A stretch of 64,000 nt of DNA from Marsupella aquatica (Eukaryota; Marchantiophyta): positions 13,082,001-13,146,000 of the forward strand of contig OZ316895.1 of assembly GCA_973895155.1 (NCBI GenBank), read 5' to 3'. The number at the start of each line of letters is the position of its first letter. The first letter of the stretch is position 1. Below, one piece after another: positions 37,392-47,354 of this stretch. The notes under the pieces are model-generated. The model ran no database searches. It was given only the letters and a program-made list of their open reading frames with translations, and was not told where the DNA came from. Both the position numbers and the translations under genes were made by a program.

Positions 37392-38287
37392 TACCGTGAC
37401 CTGCCATTTGCTACTGAGTATGGTATGGTACGGTGTGCGTAATACCTCCTCTTAGATATCTTATATTGACGAATAAGCTCTCGATATAGTGACTGAAGTT
37501 ATTATCAGTTTCAGCTCCTGAGCTCCGGATGCAATGAGTGAATTGGTCAGTCCATCACACAGCGATTCGAGTGGAGAGTTCTTCAGCGAGGTACCAGCAC
37601 TGCCGACCTGCTCCGGTTGACCAGACATGGGTGTTGCTCTGTTCTAGCTGGGTGGGTCTTCTTCATCAGGGGAACGATTGCACACTTATCTTACAGGACA
37701 GATTTCCGCTCCGTCTTTCCAGTGTTTCAACTTTCAAGTGCCAAGAGTAGTCTTTCTCTTTCCGGAGGATGCCGGCCAGTGGAACACGGGAGGTATGCAA
37801 TCGGTGCAGACTACTGCACGTTCAACACTTTGTACATACGTGCGTGTGTGGATAGACGCTCATTACAATTGTAGATAATTGTAGGCCTGTAGTCCATTAT
37901 TTACCAATCTACGATTCTAGATTGAGAGTTCGAGTCACCATCGATTGGTCCATAATATGTTAGGACCACTGGTGCACAGATTATTACTTAGTAGACAGGA
38001 CGAGAACCACAATTAGTGCTTCCACGGATGACATTGACGACAAATCCAGTCTGTCCTCAGGTCTCTCCTCGGACAGCAATGACATAGCTCATGTAGCGCA
38101 TAAGAGTGTTGAGAGCTTCAGCTGAAATGCCAGCTTTGAGAGTTACTGGCAATCAAGAATTGCACTTATTCTTTGTCCCCAGTCTGCTTGATCTCCAGGC
38201 TGGGATGGTATACAGTATTCACATGGATCCATTTTTATAGCCCAATAGTTCTGGGAGGTGTTTAGAGAAATTGTTGCGGGATAGTTA

Positions 38288-38412
38288 CTGCCATTATTCC
38301 GGCAGATGTGAGCGAGATCGTTGCTGCCATTATTCTGGCAGATGTTAGAGACATTGTTGCTGCCACCATTCTGGCAGATGTTAGGGAGATATGGCTGCCA
38401 CTATTCTGGCAG
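38288..38412. repeat. Mirror of the CTGCCA-N6-TGGCAG array
   Basis: Four units start at 38,288, 38,324, 38,360 and 38,395, each with CTGCCA, six variable bases and (T/C)GGCAG. Spacing is 35-36 bp. It sits about 0.9 kb past the right invertase stop codon, inside the near-identical block, so the two arrays are not independent evidence of selection. Confidence 0.8.
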
Positions 38413-39440
38413 ATGTAAAACTAAAATTGAATGTCAACTGGAGTGAATTATTTCAATGTGTGAACCTGCCCATGTCATGTGGCATTGCTTATCTAGCTCT
38501 CTTGAGATTGGTGGTGTGTACTCGCTGTTTGTCTATGCAATTGATCTTGGCAGCATTATCGCACACCCAATTGATCTTGGCAGCATTATCACACACCCAA
38601 TTGATCGATGAAACGTCTCGATCTCGCCAAGATGAGGCATTATCATCATGCAATGCAATTACATTGTCTCTCTGAATTTCTCCCCCAGACAATGCTTTGG
38701 TATGGCTTTTCTGGCTCTCTGCTCTCCCAATGCCGCACGTTGAGATCTGTTACATAACATGGCGTGTTTCTTAGATCAGGGTCTCATCCAAAATCATGGC
38801 AGTCCAATTCTTTGTAGGATGGCCAAGCAACTAGACCACCACTCCCATTAAAATCACATTAGTGTAGTCGATTTCTTTAAATCACAACTGGCCATATATA
38901 AGGGAGGAAGTGTCCAAGACCTCCCACTTTTTCCACATTTCTCCTCTCCCTGCCAGTTTGCTCCAGGATTCCAAGAACAATTTACTTCTAATGGTAGCTA
39001 CTGGTAATCTGTAGTGTATTACCCTATAGTCAGACCTTCTATATAAAATGGTATGCCTTTCGATTGAGAAGCCTCAAGCTCCGACAGCAACAGGTGGTCG
39101 AGGCAATTAATCACAATCTCGTCATCCAGGCATACGATTTACAATTACTTGCTTACGCTCTAGCTCTAATATTAAGTCTCCTCTTTTTCTTCCTCTTCAC
39201 ATAATTGTAGTTGCATGCCACCCAGTTTAAAACTAAGACTTAGGGTGGACTTACAAGACATGAGACTCTTCAACGTTTCTTAACCAAAGCCAACTGGAGT
39301 GCCACTTCGTCTTCTAAAAATAGACTCCAGACCAAAAACTTCTGAAATGAAGGTCAATCCATACAAATCTTGTGAATGAAGGAGCAGGAGTTTGAAAATG
39401 TTTGGACCACCTCTCAGGTGCTCTAAAATTCTAGACCATG

Positions 39441-41229
39441 GGTGACATTATATCATTCAAATTTCTACTTTGTGACTTAAAACTTAATGTCATTGTTTTG
39501 AGCTTCACACTAGCTCGGTGCTAAAACTGAAACTCGTATTTTAGTAAGCCTTTTGTTAGTAACTAATGATTCAACGTGTCAGGTAAACCCCTCCCATGAA
39601 GGGTTGTCCAAAATGAAAGAACGAGGGCTGAGTAGCTGAAATCCCTTCGAGATTTTTGTCTTTGTATTTTTCTGGACTTTATGGACAAGAATGCCCATCA
39701 CATGCTCTGCTTGATAGGGCATTCCCTACTCATCGTTTGGTTAATTAAAGAGGTAGTCGGAGTTTGATTTTCTTGAAGCTGCTATATGGTGAATGCAACT
39801 TTCAGTATTTTGTCTTATTCAAACTTCTTTTGTTATGCATTTTTATTTCAATGTGTCTTACCAAGGTGCATCCCTTGTATAGTTCAGATTTCCAATTTAT
39901 TTTGGCACCCCTCTAATTTTTTTAAATCTTTGCTATATTTTAAGATCATCCACCCTCTAACAAAGCTCGTTGAATTTCTAGCCCTTATTCTCATGAGTAA
40001 GGAAGAAATGATCTAAATAATGTGCGCACCTTATATCTTTAAGTACTACTCATGGTTTTGTGTCCTAAATTTTATGGTTTTAATTATTTTGAGTGTCATT
40101 ACCTAAAGTAAGTACATAAATATCTCTACTCATGTACATTATGTGCACATCCCAATACCATAAACTTAAACTTTCCTGTTCATTATTATTTTCTTTACAT
40201 GTGTACTTTTATTTTTGTACCTTATGTGCACAAGTTTCAATATCATAGACTGTATGTCTTCCTAGTCAATGTCCTGTTTATATTTTAATTAGAACATCTG
40301 TATATCACTAAAATACAAAACAAAAAATGAAGCATGTTCCAGGATGAGCATGCTATATCGGAGTAATTAAACAGTCGGAGTGACAAATATTCCAAAGATC
40401 AAAGTCCACTAACTCCTTGTTACCAGAGCAATATAGTCAATAAGAGTCCCTAAATTTAGGCTAAAGCCCCACTATAGTTTTGGGGGCATTACAGCTCACA
40501 GTGCTCTTAAAGCAGGGAGTCAAGACACTTCCACCAAACTGCCAAACAGAGTGTCACCAGGTAGTGTAAGTTGGATATGGATCTTACAATTGCTCTCTAG
40601 CCAAAGAAGCTTGGGAAGTTGGTCATAAGTCATATCCCACATCCTAGAGATGAACACCACACTGGTCGGATTGTACCACTCGAAGGCATGTACTCAAGGA
40701 CATGGGGATTTCATGTTATGACTGGTTGAAGTCTAGCTTCAAGTCCAGGACACTTGGGGGAAGGCACTTGGAAATAGGAGCAGTAAGTCCAAGACCAAGT
40801 TGGTGGTGGCTGGCACTTCTACACCATCAGGTATGCAACATCATGAGTGCATGCAGAAACCCAGAGTCCTGGTAATTGCAAATCAAAACCCTAAGCCAGA
40901 TATGGTGTAGAACAACACTCAACGATTGAAACAGAATAATTGGGTTTGTTGTGGTATCAAAAACTTCAATTATATAGTGTTGCACCAAAAAATGCAGTGG
41001 TCGTCATTTAAATTGTCTACTTAGAAGCATCACTATTACTCTTCCTCTTCAAGCTCTCATTTCTTGCTATGTGCTCTCTCTTGAACACTCACAAACAAGT
41101 GCCCACACACTTGAGAACATGGAGAAGATAACCAACAATCTCTTCAACTAGGGTAAGAGCAAACCCTAGTTAACATATTCACCATAGTTCATCCTAAGAC
41201 TGAGTCACTATATTGTCATATTTTGGTGT
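39441..41229. other. Gene-free, A/T-rich, probably decayed retroelement sequence
   Basis: 39,441-40,400 is A/T-rich with no supported feature. At 40,480-40,830 the plus strand can be read as a broken peptide with stops, element-like in character but not assignable to a family. TGGTATCA at 40,950 resembles the start of an LTR-element primer-binding site but is not followed by a full match. I call nothing intact. Confidence 0.4.
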
Positions 41230-41406
41230 GCACCCACAGTGTCAAGGAAAGGAAAGCAAAACATAGTTGAGGAGGACAAGCAACCCGAAGAGGAGAGCAC
41301 AAAGAGCACTTCGGACTACCCCAGGGATGACTATGCGGAGGAGCCAATCGATTGCCATCAAATGGGAAAGGGGCTGGCAATTGAGTGCCCCTTTCAAGAG
41401 AAGTAA
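41230..41406 (+). pseudogene. Short acidic coding-like stretch, probably an element fragment
   Basis: The plus strand reads open from about 41,178 to the TAA at 41,404-41,406. The 41,258-41,403 part encodes a markedly acidic, coding-like peptide (for example EEDKQPEEE and DDYAEEPIDC) followed by the basic stop context. No start codon is present and upstream is closed by TAG. It may be a gag remnant of an unrelated retroelement, or an exon of an unrecognised gene. No family match is recognised. Confidence 0.25.
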
Positions 41407-42086
41407 GTTGTGACCCAAAACCTCCACCACCAAATTCAACAGCGCAGGATATCTGAACCCAAAGAGAGGCCATACCCCGGGGTCCTCACTTCTTTTCTTC
41501 CGACCCATCACGCGCGAATAAGTATAGGGTTTTTTTTATTGGGTTTAGTGAAATACTTTTAAATTTTTGTTGAAGAACATTAGGGTTATTTTAATCCAAT
41601 TTTGAGAATTATAAGAATCATAGGGTTTTTTTTAATCAAATATGGGAATATTCTTGGAATATTCCATTAAGTTAGGGGTTAACAAATTCCTAAAAAAAAC
41701 TTTATTGACTAAACGTTTAGGGTGTTTATTCCCCCAAAACTTCGAGCGTTCTATGAGACACCCCTTGGATTGAGGCCCCCGAGGGCCATACAAGTAAGGG
41801 AGACAACACCAAACCCAAATGGATGGAGGTTCATATCAAACCTAAGACTAAATTATTGTACTGGACGGGCAAGCTTTTGAGATCTATCAAAGATACAGCT
41901 TATGATAACTGGCAACATTTAAAAGCCTAACCCAAATGGGCAATAATAAATCACAATAAATCAGTTTGCAGGGTATAAAAACAAGCAAGACATATAAATC
42001 ATATCAAAGTGTCTCAAAGCTCTGAATTTGATGGACCTTAACTCCGTAGTTGTGGGTTACAGACACAAAGTTACAGACCACTAAAT
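41407..42086. other. A/T-rich flank of the retrotransposon's 3' side
   Basis: No gene. The expected 3' LTR of the minus-strand Ty3/gypsy element should lie here, but nothing resembling the 47,355-48,842 LTR is found except an 11-base match, TGATGGACCTT (42,029-42,039), to that LTR's terminal sequence. No polypurine tract is obvious. Confidence 0.5.
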
Positions 42087-42529
42087 TCATAGTCTATAAG
42101 GTTTCGCCATAAAGATTGGTTGTATGCCATTACCATTAGTCACTCTAGAGGCTAGACCCAAATTTTCTTCCGGCTCCCAAGTACTCTCGGCCTGGTCGTA
42201 GCCAGCCCACTTCACCAAATACTCTAAGATTTGCCTTCCCAATTTGCGTTTGTAACGGTGGTCCAAAATTGCCTCCACCTCGAACTCCTCAGTGTCCTCC
42301 ACCAGCATGGCGTCCGGACGCAAGACCTATCCCGGTTGGGATCATCGTCTTTGACAAACTTCTTGAGCCGACTAACATGGTAGCTTTTGCCCACGCCCAT
42401 TTCCTTGGGTGTCTCAAACACCACCAAAACCGGATTATCCTTGTGGGCCCATCGTATGATGCGATAGGGCCCCACATATCTGGGAGCCAGCTTCCTACTT
42501 ATGTTCCCGTGGTATTGCTCAGGTCTCAA
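42087..42529 (-). pseudogene. Integrase C-terminus and chromodomain
   Basis: The upstream frame (42,529-42,224) holds integrase C-terminal residues such as KLAPRYVGPYRI and HVSRLKKF. A shifted frame (42,323-42,087) contains the chromodomain core EYLVKWAGYDQAESTWEPEE, with the conserved aromatic and acidic positions of canonical chromodomains. Chromodomains direct integration to marked heterochromatin in this group. The frameshift between the two halves breaks the protein. Confidence 0.85.
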
Positions 42530-42561
42530 CTACAACCAGACACTCTCCCCAATTTCAAAGC

Positions 42562-43599
42562 TTACCTGGCGTCGATGTTTATCCCCTTGGTAGCCGCTTC
42601 CACGACTAGGCGCCGCTCTCGAATAAAATCGTCCGCGGAAGGAACCTTGCTTTCCGTCTGCCAAGCTTCCAGATTTATAAACCAGGAGGGCGCCCTTGGC
42701 GTCCTCCCTGTGGCCAACACAAACGGCGCAAACCCCGCTCGAAACCCCGTTGCCCAATGCTTGGTTGAGTTATACCTAAACTCGGCCATTGTTAAATGCT
42801 TCGCCCAATCCTTCTGATTGGCTGTCACAAAGTGACGCAAGTAGTCCTCCACGATACCATTAACCTGTTCCGTTTGGCCATCTATTTCGTGATGATATGC
42901 TGATCCCCTAGTCAGGTCTATTCCGGATAACCGGAACAACGCCTTCCAGAAATGGCCCGTGAACTTGGTATCGCGATCGGACAGGATATGCAACGACAAT
43001 CCCCATTGTCGGAAGACATTGTCAAATACTAGACCGGCAACTTCTCGGGCCAAAACCATCTTCGTAGTAGGCAAGAAATACGCCATCTTGGAAAAACGAT
43101 CCACGATTGTTAAGATGGAGTTACTGCCATGGGACTCAGGTAATCCAACAATGAAGTCCATGGAGATAGACTCCCATGGAGCCGCAGCTACTGGTAAGGG
43201 TTGCAACAGTCCTCCTTTTGCCCTATAGACCGTTCGGTTCTTCTGGCATGAGTAACAACTTTGCACGTGTTGAAGGACCGACTGCTTCATGTCCGTCCAA
43301 TACACATCTCGCAACATGCTACGATACGTGGCGGCTTGTCCTCCGTGCCCTCCCCAGGGCGAGTCGTGGTATTTTTGCAGAACCTCTAACCTTAGAGACT
43401 CTGGTATGTACACACGCCTCTGCTTGTATCGCCATAACTGGACATTATGCGTCGTATCCAACCCTAACGATACGTGCCTTACCTTGCCCTGGCTACCCCC
43501 ATTGCTTTGCCAATCCTTAGCTAACTTGTCATCCCCATATGCCACGGCCAGAACCTTTGGCCACTCGGATTCGAGCATCGTGATCCCATTGACACGATG
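42562..43599 (-). pseudogene. Integrase core
   Basis: A zinc-binding region of HHCC type is visible (GGHGGQAAT through CYSCQKNR), followed by the DDE catalytic core. The acidic triad positions are recognisable in MDFIVGLP, LSDRDTKFTGHFW and HEIDGQTEQVN. An in-frame stop (43,600-43,602) separates it from RNase H, and it ends prematurely at 42,562 where the frame changes. Confidence 0.9.
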
Positions 43600-44915
43600 T
43601 TAATCCTTACGCGATAGCGCGTCCGTTGCTGTATTTGTCTTCCCTGGAACGTGGCGGACTTTGAAATCGAAATCCGCCAAGAACATTTGCCAGCGCATTT
43701 CCTTGGGGTTCAGCCTTGGCTTAGAACTGAAGTACCCGGCCGGCGAGCTATCTGTGTGGATTACCACTTTGGGACCGTTCTTAAGGTAAATCTCCCACTT
43801 CTTCAACGCATAGATCACAACATACATTTCCCTTTCCGGCGTGATCCAGTGATTTTCCAACTTACATGACTCGAAGGCCACATGACGACCATCTTGGTGA
43901 AGACAGGCGCCGATGGCATAATCACTTGCGTCTGTCCAAATCTCGAACGGCTTCCCCATCTCAGGTAACTTTAGAATTGGTGGCGTTATCATTAATCGCT
44001 TAAGTTCTAGGAATGCTAACTCGCAATCCTGTGTCCACACAAACACTTTGTTTTTCAATGTTAGCGCATTTAGGGGCCTCGCGATCCTCGCATAGTCTTT
44101 CATGTATCTCCGATAGAACCCCGTAAATCCTAAGAAGGCTCTAACTTGCCTTACATTGGACGGGCGCTCCCATTCTTTGATCTCCTTAAGCTTGTCCTGA
44201 CTAGGCGTAATCCCTTCTGGGGTAAAGGTATGGGCGAGGAACTGAATCTCGTTCATCGCAAACTTGCACTTGCTAGGTTTAGCAAAGAGATGAGCCTTAT
44301 GAAGGCGAGAGAACACTTCTCTGAGCAACTGCTCATGCTCCTCCAACGTTTTCGAGTAGATTAGGATGTCGTCAATAAAGACGACCACTCTTTGGTCCAA
44401 CAAGTCATGAAAAATGGTATTCATCATCTTCATGAACGTTGCGGTTGCATTACACAACCCGAACGGTATAACCAAAAACTCATAGGATCCGAACCTTGTG
44501 CGCATCGCGATCTTATACTCGTCTCCCTTAGCCATGCGGATCTGGTAATACCCAGACCGCAAGTCCACCTTTGAAAACTTCTTAGCCTCAGAGAGGCAAT
44601 CGAAGAGGTCATCCATATGAGGTAACAGGTACTTGTTCTTTACCGTCTGCTTATTGAGGGCCCGGTAATCTGCGCACAATCTCAAAGTACCATCCTTTTT
44701 GGACACAAACAGTGCGGGCGCCCCATAGGACTCTTACTAGGGCGAATGAACCCTTGGTCGATCAACTCTTCCAAGGTGTTCTTCAACATCATTCGCTCGT
44801 TCAGGTTCAAACGATAAGGAGCTTTAGCCTGAGGAGCCAATCCCGGCTCCAACTCAACTTGGTGATCCACTTCTCTCCGCGGGGGTAAACCTTTAGGTAG
44901 CTTCTGCAAGAGCAC
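43600..44915 (-). pseudogene. Reverse transcriptase and RNase H
   Basis: Reverse-transcriptase landmarks occur in order: LCADYRALN, KVDLRSGYYQIR, the catalytic FIDDILIYS box and FLGFTGFYRRY. RNase H follows with EIWTDASDYAIGACL and VIHTDSSPAGYF, ending at TDALSRKD. The frame changes near 44,710 so that the N-terminal part (44,915-44,682, containing RLNLNERMMLKNTLEELI) is out of phase. The FIDD form of the usual YVDD or YIDD box is an accepted variant in Ty3/gypsy elements. Confidence 0.92.
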
Positions 44916-44929
44916 GTCGTTGAATTCCT

Positions 44930-45469
44930 CTAAAATTTCAGGAATTTGACCGTAGTCGGGCCCGACCTTAGCTGACTTGACCTTTGGCTGCGATGCAGCC
45001 CCTTAGTTGGGTGGAGATGAAAGAAGAAACATTCATGTCCACCCTTGAAGTCTTTCCACCATTGCTTCGCCGATACACACGGAGACATCCACGACACTTT
45101 ACTTACTTTAAGAAATCTTTCCTTATTTTCGGTAATTTCGTGTACAACGATGGGCTCACCGCCCTTATTGGGAAAATGGAGCCCCTCACCCCCCAGTTTC
45201 AAGGTAACATTGTGCTTTCTGAGATAACCTACCGACAAAATGAAGTCTACGGCTAGACCGTCTAGAACGTAGAACATCTCCTGACTAACAAAATTTTGTT
45301 GTTCGCCTATGACCTCTACCCGAAGTCTATGCACTACTCTCGACACTATCCCCTTCGTGTCGTTGGCAAACTTGCACACTAACGGTTGTAACAACTCTTG
45401 CACGTCCACCCCAAGACGAGCTGCCACCTGCCCACTTATGAAGCAGGCGGTCGCGCCTGTATCCACCAA
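44930..45469 (-). pseudogene. Aspartic protease
   Basis: The retropepsin active-site signature VDTGATACFI is at the start, followed by a hydrophobic core that includes DFILSVGYLRKHN. A frameshift near 45,480 detaches it from gag, and another before 44,915 detaches it from reverse transcriptase. Confidence 0.85.
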
Positions 45470-46515
45470 GGCAACACCCAGATACCGTTAGAAGTAACAT
45501 TCACAAAAATCAGTTTTTCAGGATCCATTGTCTTAACTTTAGGTATCTTCTCTTGCAACAACGCCCTCTCATTGTCAGGGACATCCCCTACAGGGACCTT
45601 GTCAGCTACTAAGGGTTTGGTTAGAGCGATACTTACCTTAATGCTCTTCTGCCCTCCACCATCTCCGTTTGGCTTGCCACCTTTCGTGGAACAATCCTTA
45701 CTTTGATGGCCCATGGCGCCACATGTGAAGCACAAACCTTCAGGCCGCCTCTGCTCCATGGTCGCCTGCTTCTTTGCTTTCTGTGCCGATGAGGCTCCTT
45801 TCCCGGCTCCTTTCTTAAAGTTGCCGGCCTTCCGGTTTTGCTTGGCTTCTCCATTCTGGGGCTGGGGATCCAAACCACCGGCCCCCGCCCCCTCAGGTTG
45901 CTTTCGCTTATTCCTGGGACCTTTTGCTTTCCCAGCTTCCCCTTCGGATCCCTTGCCACTCACCTTCGCCAAGTCCGGTCGGTTATTCACCAACGTAGTG
46001 GCCTTGTCGAAGGCGTCAGAAAGCGTTTTGAACTCATGACGCTTTTCCTGCAACTTTTCCCTGAGCAACGGCGGGAGCTTCACAATAAAGTTGTGAAGCT
46101 GTGTATGTAGGGTCTCTTGTCCCGCCGGGATACATGCCAACTGATTCTGGTAATAAGTGATGAACTTTTGGATATCACCCCTGAAACTCATCTCCGTTAC
46201 GCATTTCTAAGCATGTCGCTCCGGGTACTTAGTGGTGACATGAGCACGGAGACCCTCAACCAGGTTTTCCCAAGTTAACGGCAAGGAGGAGTCCTCTCGC
46301 GACTTCTTCCATGACTTGTACCAAGTCAAGGCATAGTCCTTCAGGTAAGGAGCGGCTGCGGTAGCCCAAGTGGAACGCTCAACGCACGCTTGGAGATGAA
46401 TCTCCATCGTGGAGAGCCAACTCAGGAACTTTTGCCCACTTTGATCGTAGGCCCCGTCGTAAGTTGGAGGAGTCGGTAGCTGGTTCACTTGGAACATACT
46501 CCGTCCAACTACCAT
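45436..46515 (-). pseudogene. Gag, capsid and zinc knuckle
   Basis: Residues resembling the retrotransposon gag capsid domain (LPTPPTYDG, LSWLSTMEIHL, ALTWYKSWKK) are followed after a single in-frame stop (46,207-46,209) by a basic, Lys/Gly-rich region. A CCHC zinc knuckle follows, CFTCGAMGHQSKDC (about 45,736-45,695). Gag packages the element RNA. Confidence 0.88.
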
Positions 46516-46541
46516 GTTCCCCCCTCGGGATGCGACGCACT

Positions 46542-47207
46542 CTAACTACCCAGACTAAGTAAGTACTTAATCTGGGCCCCCTTGTTGTGTTCCAACTGCT
46601 CATAGATGAGTCGTTGGTCTTGAGTCAACGGACCCAGACCGTCGTCAGCGGTCGGGCCTTTGCGGGTTGTATGAGGACGGTCCTCCAACCGTCTTTCCTT
46701 TGCGGGTCGCCTGTCCTTAGGTTCTCTTGTGGATTTTGGTGAAACACCCCGCGTTTTGCGAGTACCATGACCTCCCGGGACTGAGGTATCACCCGCATCA
46801 TCCTGGTTCTGCTTGGTCAAATTATCCACGATGATGTCCGGCTCGGCATCATCCTCTGGTTCTGCGTTCAACCCTCTCAAGGCTAGGATCAGTTCCTCTT
46901 CCGGGTCCTGACCCCCTTCCTCTGTCTCAGCTTCAGTGTTGTCGTCGCTTGCGGTTGCGTCAGAGTCATCGTCATCCGACCCATCCTCTGAAGGATCAGC
47001 CGCCTCCTTTCCTTTAAGTTGACGGCGCTCTGCACTTGACTTGTTTGCCGCAGTGGTCGACGGTTCGGCCGTTGCGTCTTCTTCGTCCTGCTTGTAACGT
47101 TTGTCTAGGGAAGTCGACCCGTCCTCCTTCTGTTCATCGTGAACTTGGGCTCTCCCCTTGGTGGGGGGAGCCTGCTTGCCACTCTTTGCACGAGTGTTTT
47201 TTGCCAT
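46542..47207 (-). pseudogene. Gag N-terminal region
   Basis: This is the first open frame after the primer-binding site. Starting at an ATG, it encodes a low-complexity, charged stretch (Lys/Arg-rich start, then a strongly acidic Asp/Glu segment) lacking a recognised domain, typical of the variable N-terminal extension of plant chromovirus gag. A stop near 46,520 cuts it from the capsid domain. Confidence 0.7.
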
Positions 47208-47338
47208 GTTCTCAATGACCGAATCTGCCCGCAGTCGACCCGCTGAGCACGTTGAAGCACTAAGTCCCCGCGAAAATCCATTAAGATTTTTGGATTCTGA
47301 CTTAGCACAACCCCGACCCGGTGTCTATGCCAACAATC

Positions 47339-47350
47339 GCTCTGATACCA
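47339..47350 (-). other. Primer-binding site (initiator tRNA-Met type)
   Basis: On the minus strand TGGTATCAGAGC matches the complement of the plant initiator methionine tRNA 3' end, the usual primer for Ty3/gypsy and copia elements. It starts four bases (CTTG) inside the LTR end at 47,355, the expected spacing. It fixes element orientation and the 5' LTR boundary. Confidence 0.9.
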
Positions 47351-47354
47351 CAAG

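Larger units (their letters stand above)
32712..39440. repeat. Right arm of the giant inverted repeat
   Basis: Mirror of 23,220-30,025. Near-identity runs from 33,892 to 38,542. Beyond 38,542 the arms are diverged and this arm has extra material: a 30-bp tandem duplication of TTGATCTTGGCAGCATTATC (38,543-38,602) and an insertion of roughly 100 bp around 38,890-39,010. At the outer edge, AACCAAAGCCAACTGGAGTG (39,284-39,303) belongs to the dispersed element also found at 7,640-7,800. Confidence 0.9.
42087..47350 (-). mobile_element. Decayed Ty3/gypsy chromovirus, internal region
   Basis: Order on the minus strand is gag, protease, reverse transcriptase, RNase H, integrase, chromodomain, the Ty3/gypsy order; the C-terminal chromodomain places it among chromoviruses. 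The coding region is split by at least three in-frame stops (near 46,520, 46,208 and 43,601) and several frameshifts (near 45,480, between 44,930 and 44,700, and between 42,760 and 42,250). This copy cannot make a full polyprotein. Domain motifs are still well preserved, so it is not ancient. Confidence 0.9.
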
